64,000 nucleotides of DNA from NCBI GenBank assembly GCA_003342895.1, contig PTFA01000017.1, positions 1,580,402 to 1,644,401 of the forward strand. The letters are read 5' to 3'. Shown here in pieces: positions 49,335 to 62,574 of the stretch. A model generated the notes under the pieces. It did not search any database, was not told where the DNA came from, and saw only the letters and a list, made by a program, of their open reading frames with translations. The DNA is from Casuarius casuarius. Its lineage: Eukaryota > Chordata > Aves > Casuariiformes > Casuariidae. The translations under genes were made by a program, and so were the position numbers. Numbering within the stretch: position 1 is the first letter of the stretch; each line of letters opens with the position of its first letter.

Positions 49335-51089
49335 GTAAGCCTGTGCAAAGTCTCACTTGCTGGGTAGGTAGAGAAGGTGAGTGGTGTGCTGGGCACGTGT
49401 ACAAAACAAAGTGGAAATCCTCAAATATATCTGCTGCTTGTAGGTCTGAGCTGTTTGGTGAGGCGTACTCTGGAGTTTCAGGATTGTGTGCACATACACA
49501 TGCACACAAATTTAGCGTGCTTCATCAAATTTAGAACTACTTTTCCTGAAGCCATATATTTTTACTTCAAACCATTTTGGTAAAGTGAGTAGGATGAGAA
49601 TTTTCTTGATACAACCTTAAAAAGAACATTTGAAAAGTTGTATTTTCAAATACCCCACTTGTATGTGACAGACCTGCTGGGTGAGTAATCTACACTGGAT
49701 ATTTATAGAGCATTCATCACCTCAGTATCTAAATATTAAATCATAGTTATTTAGATTCATGGACTTTGTCTGTAGTGCTGAGCACACTTGCAGTGTATAT
49801 ACGTAGTGCTGAAATGCTATATTGAATGGGTGCATTCTTCCAAACACCTTTCACCGGGGTAGTCTTAATGCCATGTCACCTAAAGCAAGCCTGTCTTCTC
49901 TGTGACACAGCCTTGCACGTGGCCGCTGATGGATTTCTGCACCTGCACAGAGCCTTACTGACACTAGTAAAGGGACTCTATCTGTACATATCCATTTTCA
50001 GGGTCAAGACATCTAGCTATGCAATATATAGGCTCCCCCACTCCTGATGGGGCCTACAAATTCTAATGTAATGATTAATAAGTCTTTTTTGCTATAGAAA
50101 TCTAATAGCACAGCTGTGATGCTTCAAATTGCAACTGCATATTAAGTCCTAGCATTATGTCTTGGTATGATAATGTCTTTATTTTTAAATCAATTGACTC
50201 CCCAGGAAAAGCTGTTATACTGAGAAGGAGCTTGGTTTGACATTTACAAATAAATAAATTCCATAACAGCTTGAATGCCTTATGTCGAGCTGCCTATTTC
50301 TGATGTAATGAATAATGGAAGAATTAGAGGAGACTTTATAGTGTTCTTTAATTGCGTTGTCTGATTAATCTTGCAATAGTTTTTAATAATTATGAACAAT
50401 GAGGTGAGCTCCTGTTGCCCAAATCAATATCCCACACCTCGTGAAGCAGATATGTGCTATCTCAAACACATTGACTGAGGCGTATAGATAAAATTATGAA
50501 GATCCCTTCCATTTGCAAGGAAAAATCTGGGTTTTTTTTTAATATGTAGATTAGATTCCACAGCACCAGAAGGCAGTTTTCAAAAATACCATCTTGCTCA
50601 GCTGCTGTAAGCTGGCCTGGTTCCTCTCCCCATGCTTGGATCCTCGTGAAATGATAGCAATACAATTACTTCTCACGAGAAGATCATTCTAACCAGATCT
50701 GTGGCTATGTTTATCAATACTTAAATGTGCACGGTCTTGATTGTCTTAAAGCAATAGAAAAACAATGCCCTAAGTATATTAGGCAATCATTTTTGTCCCT
50801 GAATTCAGAGCTGCTGTAGTGTAGATGCAGTAGCATCCAAATGATCTTTTCTGCTATAATTATGTCTAATAGCTTAGAGTGTAATACTACTCGCAGCACA
50901 ACTGAAGCAGTGCAAAAACTGGCTACTTAGTGCTATGAAAACATTACTTAGCAAAGAGAGATTTCTTTTTTTTAATAAATTGTGTACAAGCTCACCCCAG
51001 ATTAGTAATGTTAAGATAATCACATTATTCACCAAGTGAAAATGGCATCTGTTTTCAGGACAGACGCTTGGGCAGTGTGCTGCCATTTC

Positions 51090-51480
51090 TGTTGAAATAA
51101 TGGCCTCGGGACTAGCGACTGCGTGGACTCTTCTGGCTTTTTTTTCCTCTCCTTTGTTTTGGTCTAGTCTTATTTATAAAGAGGGAGCAGATCTGCAAAG
51201 TTGACTGTGTTCCTTCCTATCACTTTCAGTGAGGCGGCGCAATAATTTGAAGGCTGTAATTGGCTAGTAACTTGGGACTCCGCTAAGTGTATTAACTCCT
51301 TTTGCTCACTGAGCCGGTAATAAGCTTCCTAAATTGCTCTGTTCGCTGAATTCTCCCAACTGACAAGAATAGGCTGCAGTGCCTGCAGCCTGCCTGCCAG
51401 GGAGCTAAGCCATTCACCCTCTCCCTTTCCCATTTTTTCAGTTGAAGGTTTTCTACATCTATAAAAAGCTTTTGTACTTC
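51090..51480. promoter_or_regulatory. Candidate conserved non-coding element / enhancer
   Basis: The block mixes AT-rich homeodomain-like cores (gcaataatttgaaggctgta, attggctagtaa) with retained CpGs (tgaggcggcgcaataatt, actccgctaagtg, gagccggtaata) and lacks repeats or ORFs. CpGs kept in non-island DNA hint at constraint. This is inference from appearance only; no alignment was possible. Confidence 0.25.
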
Positions 51481-52375
51481 AACAAGCCCTTGGCTCTTGG
51501 TTTTTGAGCATTGTGTTGAAGTGGCTATGGTACCCAAAGACTCGTTTTGGAAAGTCATGTATCAAACAGAAATTGTGTAGCATGACCAGATGTTGTCATT
51601 TAAAATGTGTGAGACAAGTCTTTAAAGTTTTAAAGTGGAGAGCTTTGTCTGAGGGCTCAGAAATAGTATCTTTACAAAAATAAATTCTTTGCAGACAAGT
51701 GAGCATGGGGTGAGAAAGGCAGAAAATGCTCCTTAAAGGGGGATTCTGAGATTGTCAGGCAGAACAGCTTCAGCTAAGGATGAGAGAAGCTAAATTTTTC
51801 AGTATTTCTTTGTTATAAGCTTACTGGTTTGTTATTTTTTGAATGTTTGTGAAGGATGCTGTACATCATATACTTTGCACTTTCACAAGCTTACACCACT
51901 AACTAATAATAGTGATTTATCTGCTTTTCTCGTAAAAGAAATACACTGACCACTTCAGAGAAAAACATATATTGGAATTGCTGATTGTATAAATAAAAAC
52001 AAGCTGCAAATTCTCTTTCTGTCAGTGGCTGTCAGCAGCAAACTTGGAAGGATAATTAAAAAAAAATCTCTAATATTCAACTTTCCACCTCTCATGGAAA
52101 ATGGGTAAACAGAAGTGTGTTTTCTGAACAGTGCCAGCTAAGTTAAGTAAAGTTAGTTAAGCTAACTTTAGTCACAACAAAAATGGTGCCTCACACATCA
52201 TCTGCATATACCAGGCGTTTGGATGTGGAAGGACTTACACACTTGGATCCTTGAATCCTTTTAGATAAAAATGTACTGACATTATTATAGTTTGGCTCAG
52301 GTCACTTTCAAGGATATTCATGTAACACAAGTATTTATTCAGATAATTCTTCCCTTCTATTTCATGTTGGGGGGC

Positions 52376-52395
52376 GTGTGTGTGTGTGTGTGTGT
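52376..52395. repeat. (GT)n microsatellite
   Basis: Ten GT units follow a short G run (ttggggggc). Likely variable in length. Confidence 0.95.
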
Positions 52396-52933
52396 CTGTT
52401 TAAGAACTAATCAGAAGTATTTTTTGAAAGCTAACATTCAAACTTTGCTTTAACAAGGTATTTGTGCACTGACATTGCTTTCAAGTTTCCCAAGTGTGAG
52501 GGCTTTTTACTTAATTTTTGTATGTTTTTTTAACCAGCCAATTATCAATGCTGATGTACATTTGAGGGGTAAGGAAGAGCTTGCAGGGAAGGTTTCAAGT
52601 TAAATTTCACTTGTCCTTCTTCCTCTTGTCCCCTCTTGCCAAACTCTATCAATTGATCTTGTGGAGGAGGTATATCTTTACCTGTCATGCCTTAGTGATG
52701 ATGGGAAAAAAATTGAGCAGGGTGTTTTTTTTATTGCATTGCAGCCTTGACAAAATACTAGAGGCTTGGATTTTTCATTATTCATGTAATTGCCTCAGAT
52801 TGTTTTGATTCACTTGATTAGACTGCTCTCTGATGCTTAAAATATTCCAGGATCCAGCTGCAGCTCTGTCCTGGTAGTTTCAGGAAGCACGTGGCATTCA
52901 CCTCTGGTTTGTACCTCTTCCTCCCCACTGCAG

Positions 52934-52995
52934 TGCAGCCAGCACCCTCTGCTCGCCCCTCTCATCTTTCCCCCTCTGAAGGATCAGTCCTCATG
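52934..52995 (+). other. Exon-like segment, 62 bases, with strong splice sites
   Basis: The acceptor tract (ttgtacctcttcctccccac then tgcag) is strong and the donor (CTCATG|GTAAGA at 52996) is good. Frame 2, compatible with exon 1's phase, reads QPAPSARPSHLSPSEGSVLM and leaves in phase 0. Frame 0 is also open. It cannot follow 44628-44700 directly, because the frame required by that exon stops here. It may be an alternative or non-coding exon. Confidence 0.22.
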
Positions 52996-53149
52996 GTAAG
53001 ACACTAGTTTTTGTTTTCCCTTTGTTTCTTTTGGAAACCAGCCATTTAACCTATGACTCTGCCCTGATCTTTGGAGGACAAACTTTAGAGAATTAGGAAC
53101 AAATTATCTATTCACACTAGCAAAACTGAAGTTTGGAATAAGACTGAGT

Positions 53150-53950
53150 ATGAGATTTAGTAAGTCCAAGCAGTATGCTGTTTCTCTGTGTTGCATGGAG
53201 TTACCCTGTGCGGGCAATGCCTGCACGAGCCTGCTCGCAGGTGCCCGGTTTGCTGACGAACACGGAGAAGCGGCGTGGGAGTGGGCTGCAGCCTGGAGGA
53301 GCAGTACTGCAGTGGCAGCCAAGGAAGGCTCACGGGGGGTTCCAAGCAGCCTTCCCCATGAACAGGATGGATGTGTGACGGGGACAGGCTTTGTGGTCCT
53401 CACGGAAAATGACAGTTTTCTAATCGAAGGCCTCTCAAACGCTGCAAAATAGTGGGCACGTATTGGGTTTGCTTGTAGCTGGCACGCTTGAGCAGAGCGT
53501 CACTCACCCTGCCGAGGAAGTTGGGTGAGATACCCCATCACCTCAGGTGGCTTCCCAGGCAAGTCTCAAACCGGGGGAGAAGATGCAACAGTGGGGTGCA
53601 GGGGATCTGGGCTGGAAGCTACAGTGCAGGACTGCAGGGGCAAGGCACGCTGGACTTGGCCGGAAGACTTCGTGTTTGAGGTGCAAGGTTTTGAGGGGGG
53701 AGGATGGTTATGTGGATTGCTACATGCAGAGAAATGGGAAGGTGGCACAGGCGTGCAGGGCATGCCAGAGGAGGGACCTCCAGACACAGGCAGGGCCAAA
53801 AGGCAGGACAGTATTTTATGTGGAAGTGAATTAGTTCAGAAAAGAAGAGAGGGGGAACTCTCTCCCTTTTCTGTTTGTTGTTCTGTTTTTAGTAAAAAAG
53901 AGGGAGAACTGTATAAAACCAGGAGAAAGAACAGAGGCTGATATTAGTGC
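53150..53950. other. GC-richer block of unknown nature
   Basis: About 800 bases clearly richer in G+C and CpG than the flanks, with overlapping open frames on the + strand (138 and 95 codons). It ends with a purine-rich stretch and a TATA-like tataaaacc at about 53912-53922. It could be an unclassified, lineage-specific insertion such as an LTR fragment, or a small regulatory island. The translations match nothing I know and the open frames are likely a result of composition. Confidence 0.4.
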
Positions 53951-56900
53951 TCTCTACAGCAAAATTCCCTTAAGGTAGGAAGAGGTGGGAGGTGTCATCT
54001 TGGCAGCAGTGTATGTACACTCATATTTCTCAGGTATATATAAATGCAGCCTGTTTTCTTTGCTATATAAAATCTAAAAATAAACATTGGGTAACATTAC
54101 CACCACTGAAGCTCAATTCATGTGCTGTTCTTTATACCACAACATTCTTCACGCGACCGTAACGTGCTCAGTGCTGCTCACTCGGGCAGATCACGGTTCT
54201 GTGGTGAAAACTGCTGGGGAGCTGCTGCGTAGGGATGGGAGGCTCTGGTGTGGTCGCTTATGGCCTGCCTTGCATATAGAGGGTATAGCAATGGCTTTTC
54301 TGTTCATCTTTCAGATCAGCTTGTGCATCAGTGAGCATCATGGCTTGGGGATGGTGTTAAGTGTGGATAAGTTACAAATAAGCCTGCCTTGTGATCTCTA
54401 ATGACAAAATAAATGCAAGAGATGTGTTAAAAGATAAATGGATTGGAGCACCAAATGAACATTTATCACTCTTTGCTTGTGGAAACTGGAACTCATTTTT
54501 ACATTTTGCTTTCCTTCCTTACCCCTCCTTTCCTCCCATACTTATATATATGTTATTTTTTTTTCTAAATCTTACTGTTTACTTTTATTCTTGTAAATCA
54601 GTCAAACACATGTGAGACAATTAAAAAAAAAAAAAAAACGCAAGGACTAATCCAGTCTTTTCTGGTTGTTCACATAATAGACCATATTTCCAGTTGAGCT
54701 CTTTGCCAGCAAGAAAAATAATCTTGAAATAATGATGTAGTCACTCTTTAAAGTATATGTTTCTGCCTGAAAAGAGAATGTTTACAGAACTCTACTCATT
54801 ATTCTTTCCACAGAAGTGAGCTTAGTATAAATTGTGATAGTAGACCTACTAATCTTTTCACAGGGTTAGCAGATGGAGAATGCCTAGAAAAACCCTCCGA
54901 TCCTCTTCCAGTGAGAGGAAGGAAGCTCAGTTCCTTACATCATTAGCTGCTGGACATCTTTGTCAGTCATTTAAAGAGTGAAATTATGAGTGACCTATAT
55001 ACACGTATTTTGACTTTTCCAAGAGAGGAAAAAAGGTATAATCTCTTCAGATGCTGTTTAGGGGAGTCATCTTTATGGAATAATCATGAGGTCCATTTTA
55101 GTAGTTGTCAAAAACATCCTTGACAATTCCTTTTCAACACAGGAAAAAGAATTGTTACAGCTTCACTGGCTATTATGAGCAAGACTTCTTAGGGAGCTGC
55201 ACTTTAATTTCTGTTTCCAAAAAACCTGCTGAACATTTTCTGAAAATAACTTTGGCACTGGCTACAGTATTACAGTAGCAAACTGCAATGATTTTATTTC
55301 CCTGCTGTTCTTGTTGTCTCAGCTGCACTATGCAGGATATTGTCTCCCATCTGGCTAGATCTAAACAGTATTAATAGAGTTGTTTGCAAAGCAGGCTGAT
55401 TTTTTTTTTTTTTCATCTTGAAAATTTCCCATTTTCTAACTAAAATTTTTGAAATTTCCTCCTGGGTCTACTTTTAGCTATTTCAGAACACTGCTCAAGT
55501 TGTGGGGTTTTTTTGCTGGTTTTCTTATTTATATGGCCCTTCACTGGCTGGGCTTTGGTAGACACTTCATCTTGATCTTTTTGAGCTGCAAATTTTAATA
55601 TGCAAAAAGCTCTGATCTTTCAGCAGAACTGCACTGATGGATTGCATAGGGCAGAAGCCTGCCCTTCAGCAAATTTGCTTGAGAGTCCCTTCCTTGCAAG
55701 ACTTGCTTTTTAAGGTGGTAGAATAAAAATGCTTCTATTTCATCACTGAAAACTATATCCCTAGGTGCACCTCTAGCCTTTGGTCTGGAGAAGGATTCAT
55801 GAGCACTGCATCCTAAAGTTTAAGAAGAAGAAAGGTTAATACAGGAGAAGAGAACGTTGCTGTATAGGTATCAAATTTTTCTTTCCCATAGCATCTTATT
55901 TATTCAGTCACCTCTCCCTAGTTATACAGAAGAAGGTGGCTGTTGACTTCTTAGGGTGTGGGTAGCGGAAGAGAACCCTTTTCCTCCCGTTCTGTTTACA
56001 GGCAATGGCTCTATGAGCGGATATCAAATGGGTCATTTGGCGACTGCTGATTACTTGTACATCTGTAGTCATTTTTGTATGAATCTTTTATACACAAAAG
56101 AGACTCACGATAAAGCATTTGGCCCAGCAAGACCATAGGCCTGGGTAATGGGCACATGTGGCTTATCAGGACTGAAATATAAGAATGTCATTAGTTTTGA
56201 ACATTTGAATTCCTGTCAAATGTACTTTATGCTTTATAGTTCTCCTTTAAAAAAAAAAAAAATTAGGTATTTGTACAAAGCATGTTTGTTGCAGTCTTTG
56301 ATTCACAAAAAGCTTGGCCTTCAGGAGACATTTCACCTGTGTTTAAAAAAATAAAAATTAAAACTTAGTATGCTATTTACTTTTGAAGCGGCTGTTATTT
56401 TACTCAGTTGTCATCTGCTGGGCAGACTAGTAGGATAACACTGTTTATTAATGTTTTTTGTTTTATGCAGCAAAAAATCACCTTGTTCTTTGATGTCAGT
56501 TAACAGTTCCTAAAAGCCAGAAGTGGGAAAAGATTGTGCAGACTTGTATTGCCGTAAAAAGGAAGGGAAATAAAAGGGAGCCTACTAGAAGGGCTACCTT
56601 TGCTGGTCCTCCTCCTTTACTGGGCTGTACTAGAACTGAGGTATGATGTGCAAACTATGCCATCCAGGGCTGCCCTCACGCAGAGCTCCTGGGGGCCAGG
56701 CTGCTCAGGTGGTAGGTCTGTCGGTGTTGGAGGGGGCTGTTTTGACCCTGGCTGCTGTGGAGACCACTGAGGATTTTAAATAATGTTTTGTTTTGTTTTT
56801 GTTTTGTTTGCAAATCCCTTTTGATTAACACTTCCTGTTGTTCTGTGTCTGTGCAGTTTGTAAACACAACAAATTATTAATCAAGGGTTCCAGGTAATAC

Positions 56901-59437
56901 TAAATGTCTGTAGCAATTCCTTATCACTTGGAATGTAGCTTATACTGCATAATTCAGGGGAGTATATTTCACACAACCGTACAAAAGTCATACTTACCTA
57001 CTGCGAGAGCCCAGTCACTTTTGAGGTAGAGCATACTCTTTTTAACTAAGTCATAGTGGTAGAACATGCTTATATTCAGCTGAAATATCAGTACAAGCTT
57101 GACAGGTAAAATATAGCCACCCAGGTTGGAATTTATGCAGGAGACCATTGAGCCTACCAGCATCCACTTGCTGTGGGAACTTTCTTGTTCCACAGACAAC
57201 ACGTTCAGCAAAGCAGTTTGTGAGGTGCTGCATTGGGGCAGTTGTGATGGAGTAAGGCAGCAGGAAGTATGATACATGGTAGATCCTAAGTAACTTTATA
57301 TGCCATTGCAAGCCAAAAGAAAGGTGATGAAAAGGTACCCAAACTCAAATCTATCAATTTAATAAAATGTACCAGCCTTCTGGAAGAAAAAAAATAATAG
57401 ATTTTTTTTTTTTTTTAATGGAATTTCCGTAACGGTGTTGTTCAATTGTGCTTGTCAGAGTGCTGGGCTGGCAGTGTACTCCTGCCATGTAGTTGAGAGA
57501 ATGGTTCTCTGTTAGGACTTCTTTTGGCAAGATCCAGAGTGAGAATTGTTGAAAATAATTGAAGATGAACTTTCCTGGAGTAAGAGAAGTTTCATATCTG
57601 TCCCTAGTCCGTAGCTATAATGTAAGTTCTGACAGCCTGGACAACATGCGTTGCCTGGTTGTCTCAGTAGAAACCTCAGCAAGATATTAAGAGCAAGGAT
57701 AAGGCATGAATTCTAGGTATGTATTCAGCTATGAAATGACTGTCCAGCAATATTTATTGGTACAAGTGTCATAATAACTGAAGTAGTATATAAAATTAGA
57801 CCTTTCCGTCCTACTGGTTTGTCGACTTGTAAAGAAAAATAATCAAGTAGGAAGGAGCACAGTTTGCGATTTATCCTTTGGGGCAGTGTTGAGATTGAGG
57901 GGGGAGCAAGCAGTTGTTTTAATATTTGAGGATTATTTTGCCTTTTTTCTTTTTTTCCAAATAGATTTTAAGTTGCAAGCTTTTGATTTTAAACACCCAC
58001 ACTGTGTATGATGTGTAGCAGCCAAATAAAGCTCCATTTGTTTTATGTGCAGAATCAGTCAGGTTAAATTTCCTGCCAAGAAATTGTTTTAATAAAACCA
58101 CAATTACACACACTGGAAAAGTTGGGAGAAGGAGGAACAAGGAACATGAAAAGAAGTAAATTGTAAATAGAAAATGCTATTTAAGGCACATACAGGTTCG
58201 TCATAGACTTACAAATTAAACTGTAAACACACATTAGAAAAAATTAAACTAATTAGCTTTCCTCTTCCGACACATACGATTACTTGTATTATAACCAGAT
58301 CTCTTAATTGATAAATCATCATTCTAGATCTTTTTCACAGTCGATTAGAACAAAGTATCATTTGTTCACGAAGTATCACACACAAACGTGAGTGACCTTT
58401 AATTTCTCACATTCACCGTGCATTTATCCCTATTGTCCTACTTATGAAGAGCTTCGTTTATGTATCATAACACACACATGCACAGTATGCATTACTAGAC
58501 TATATTATATCATGATATAAATCTGTACACCAAGAAAAAAAGTAAGTTTTCAGTTAGCATTGGCATATTTAGTGTGGTGTCTCAAGAAATGGAGCGTGTG
58601 AATTCACCAATCGCCATCACCTTTAGTACATTTATGGTACTGTTCACTTGTGCAAATATGTCTTCCTTTACTGTCAGAGCCTATCATGTGACATGCAAAT
58701 AATTTAGCTCCTCTTTTATCCATCTTTAGCTGAACTGCTGATGTTTTGATAAACTGCAAGCACTAACCATTTCCCATTCTCTTTTTTATAAAAAACAAAA
58801 AAGAAATTACCACTGAAAATTATCCTTCCATTATTGTTGGCCAGTTTACTTTTGCAGTTTAATGTTGTAGCACTAGATTAAACTTCTTTTAAAGTGCTGG
58901 TTTTATATGTCATCTCTGCCCTTCTTTAAGCCTGTCAGTTTAAATGTGTCAGGCAACTAATTAGATGCTATGAAAATCGGTACAATGTAATCTCAAATTA
59001 CTATATTTCCTGCATGTTTAACTCTTTTTGGCTAATCTTCCACATTTTTGTTGTCTTGATTCTATGCAAGTCACTCAGAAAATAATATGCAGAAGAGATT
59101 TCAGTTTTCTCTGAAGTGTTATGTTATAAAAATGAGCATATAGATTTCTGAATCTGTTATTTTTTAGCAACTTCCATACTTTTCCATAGATTTTCTTAAG
59201 TTCTCATCATTTTCCTTTTTTTCCCAAGGCCATTCTGTTGTGACTAACTGGAGCCCCAAAGACAAAGTCCTTGATGACGTAGTGTCCCCATTCACCGAAT
59301 GTACTGTATTGCTCAGTTCATGCAAATGGATGAAGGACTTTGTTATGGTTTTAATTGCCTGGCTGCAAGTTCATGGATTCAATCTTCTCTTCTGTATTAG
59401 TTTCAAAAGGAAATGAGGCATAGAGAATCACACTTAC

Positions 59438-59538
59438 CTGTCTGTCCATCCCTCTTTCCTTCCATCAATAGTTCTTGAAGCCATCAGCTAACTTCAACCA
59501 AAGTTGACAGAAGCAACAGTCTAAAAGGAGCTGCGTTC
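59438..59538 (-). ncRNA. Candidate leftward non-coding exon, 101 bases
   Basis: On the minus strand both splice sites are strong: acceptor gcatctgtttttaccatctc then tgtag, just right of 59538, and donor GACAG|GTAAGTG just left of 59438. All three frames of the 101 bases contain a stop, so as an internal exon it would be non-coding or 5' UTR. It has the same direction as the terminal exon at 27884-28029 and could be an upstream exon of that transcript, but nothing proves the link. Confidence 0.3.
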
Positions 59539-60208
59539 CTACAGAGATGGTAAAAACAGATGCCGCAGAATGCAGTAGGAGCTCGCCCCATATTAAATGC
59601 TGTGAAATCTGCTGCGGTCAGAAGGAAGTTGGTTGTAAATGTCCCAACCTCTAAGAAAACTGCAATAGAAACTTGCATCTTAATAGACACCAGAGAATCT
59701 AGTATATAGGCACAGACCCATAGGAAGGCAGGCTTTTTAGTGCCTGCTAGAAATTTTTCCAGATCACATTTGAAGAATTTAAGCTACCAAAAAAGTCAGT
59801 ATCTATTGGCTAGATTTTCACCTCTGTCCTTACATATGAATGAGGACAGAAACTTGTTGCACAGAAAGTGCTACAAATTCAAATGCAAGAACTAACACGG
59901 TGTTCATCTTGCATTCCTAGAGAGGCATAAGGACTAATACTATAAACATATTTTGCCTGTGTAGAAAACAGATTTTCTTACACTGTGATGGTAGAACCAT
60001 ACAAGCATTTTAGTAAAGATAGCTGTAATTCTGAGCAAATACAAAACTTTTTTTTTTTTGGTTAGTAGTAATTATTTTTAAATGTTTTGGTTTTGTGTAG
60101 TGTTTTAAAAGTTTCTGGGCACTGATGTGTCTGGTCCTCGAAATTAATTCCAATAATAGTCAAAGCAAACTGTCATGCCTGTAGAGTGTGTCTATGCGCA
60201 TATGCCTC

Positions 60209-60232
60209 TGTGTGTGTTTGCGTGTGTGTGTG
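60209..60232. repeat. (GT)n microsatellite
   Basis: The run tgtgtgtgtttgcgtgtgtg continues into tgtgtgtatacat. A simple repeat with one interruption. Confidence 0.85.
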
Positions 60233-62550
60233 TATACATATTAAAAGACTATAAAATTGTTTGTGCCAAGGGAGGTGCCAGCAGAATCCCTTTAGTTCTC
60301 CCCCAGCACCTGCAGGAATATGTGAAAGGGGCGCTGCTCTGGACTTCTCCTGAGTGCAGGCTGTTAGGGCAGAGAAGCAGTCATGTCATGACAGTGAAAA
60401 TTGCACATTATTGACTTAGATACAGCACTCGACTTCTTTTTGTCTTTGGGCCGTGAATGGCACAGAAGAGGCTGGGAGCTATAACCTGTGCAAACTTGAG
60501 TTCTCTATTTGTCCTGAGTAGCTTTGCTACACGTCACTGCATTTGTCCGGCGTCTTAGAGCTTTAGATGAACTTTGACAGAAGATACTGAACACAGGACC
60601 TGAATTCTGCGGTAGGCACTACTTATTGCAAGCTTAGTGACCCACTGTGTTTTAATTGGCTTTTTTCTGTTGGCACCAGCATGCCACCAATAAGATGAAT
60701 CCTGAATTCAGTGTGTGCGTTCATCATTGTATGTAGTTTAATCTGTGCTTTAATCTGGCTTTCATTTATGCTTTATCCCTTGGTCTTAACAATTTTTGTA
60801 AATCTTTGTAATTACTGCAAATTCTTACCCTGCGATAAAACTTCCTCTTTTTGAGACCTGAGAAAAATCAGTGGAAGCACAATCCACTGCTATCTCTTGT
60901 GTAGAAATGTTTTGCTTTGATAAAATATCTTCTTTATTTTACAAGTAAGAGGTCCATATATAATATAGCTAGTGTCATTATTTATGTAAATGAGTAGGTT
61001 TTCAGCAGAAAAACTCAGTGAATAATCCTTGAATTAATCCAGATTATTTTGCAGTGGCAAAGTAGTAGACAATCTCTTTTTAACACTTTAAGTGCAGAAA
61101 AGTCAAAGGAGTGCTGTTTAAGAACGTAGGTTCACATAACTTTTTCAAGGAATGCACAAATGATAAGCTGCTGCATTAACACAAATAAGGCTGATCTGGA
61201 TAATATCCCTCATCCTTTTGAAATAGTCTCTTCCAGATACTAACTTAATAGACCTAATACCTTTTGTTGTTTTCCACAAAATGCAAACATTGTCTTTCCA
61301 TCAGAATGGAGCAAGATTTAGGCCGGGTGTGTAAAACTGAACACCTCTCAGTGATACAGTTGCGACTATGTCCTTTTGTCCCCTCACAATCTTGGACTCC
61401 TTTGACAGCTGCAGCAGCCCCATGCCTAAATTAGGTGACCTGTGTCAGCGTTAAGACAATCTCCACTTTGGGATATTTCCTAGGCATCTAGAGGATCTAA
61501 GTAATTCTGACCCTTTAATCTAATTTAAGGGCTAGAGTTGAATGAGGTTGTTGCTTTTGGAGCTCTTTTTTAAAATTATTTTTTACAAGAAGATAGTTAC
61601 ATTTTTCCTTGCACAGTGGCTGATATTAATTGGATCAAGAAAAATAATTGCCAACGATCAATACTAAGATGCATTCAGTGCATGCAAAGGGATGTGCGTG
61701 AATATATCTGTGTTCTCTTTGGCTGGGGCAGTGACTTGGTCAAGTCTCAGCAATTTCTTGCAGGCGCTTCGCACTCAATGTTTCTTGAGAGTCAGAAGCT
61801 CACAGAAGCTAGTCATCTTAGGCACAGAAGCTGTAGAAAGATTAGGCTCTTCTGTGACAAGATCAAGGAAATCTTTGGCCTGCATAAGGCATCACAGGAA
61901 TAAGTGCATTTTCTAGATTTAAACAGGTGAATATTCAGAGACTGCCACTAATAATACGTTATTCAGAATTATAGCTAGATATTAAGACTTGGGCACCCAA
62001 AAATGGGAGCTGGATGGAATGCACTTTGACAAACTGGCCAGAAACACAAAACTGTACAGTTATTAATATGAAGAATGGACATTGGCCTAATATACCTATT
62101 AAACAAAATGCAACACAAAAAGGGGAAAGACATTTAACTGTAAAAGTATTTCCTCTATATGAGAATTTGCTGTGTGTGTTCTGAGAATAGATCCTTTTGG
62201 TTTTGATATATCAATGGATGTTCTTGGTTTTCCTTAAATCAATGGGAAATGTTGAAGTGAGCACAGTAAATGCAGCACTTTAACTCTTGCTCCTAATCAC
62301 AGTCAAGTCCATGGAGGATAAAGTTCACTTGATAATATCCACTGTGGATTAATCAGCTTTGCTTCTCCCTTGAAGCTTTTGCCAAATCACAGGGAAGAAA
62401 TATACTTTCTACATCTGGAATCCAGCCGTCTCTTCTGTTTGGAATAATACACTGTTTTGGTGATATACCAGCTAGGGACAGAGCAAACTGGAAGTCATAC
62501 AGCTTTGTCATCAATGGGAGCATACCATGTTAGTAAGTCTTTTTAGTTTG

Positions 62551-62574
62551 TTTTTTTTCTTCTTCTTCTTCTTT
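62551..62574. repeat. (CTT)n pyrimidine tract
   Basis: A T run followed by five to six ttc units. Simple repeat. Confidence 0.8.

Larger units (their letters stand above)
44701..52933. other. Intronic sequence with conserved-looking AT-rich blocks
   Basis: No LINE or RNA gene is seen. Blocks at about 46.5-47.05, 50.05-50.45 and 51.09-51.48 kb are homeodomain-site-rich and free of simple repeats, as many vertebrate conserved non-coding elements are. A small GC/CpG-richer patch at 49.20-49.33 kb contains an exon-like 46-base segment (49289-49334). An inverted repeat with 9-base arms lies at 52148-52170. Confidence 0.45.

Noticed and set aside
59230..59415. Plus-strand frame after a strong polypyrimidine AG (HSVVTNWSPKDK...)
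   Set aside because: Only one frame is open and the acceptor is good, but there is no GTAAGT/GTGAGT-type donor before the stop, and the same place carries a better minus-strand exon signal.
61616..61903. 95-codon plus-strand frame after cttgcacag (ADINWIKKNNCQ...)
   Set aside because: The pyrimidine tract is short and mixed, there is no clear donor, and no family resemblance is seen.
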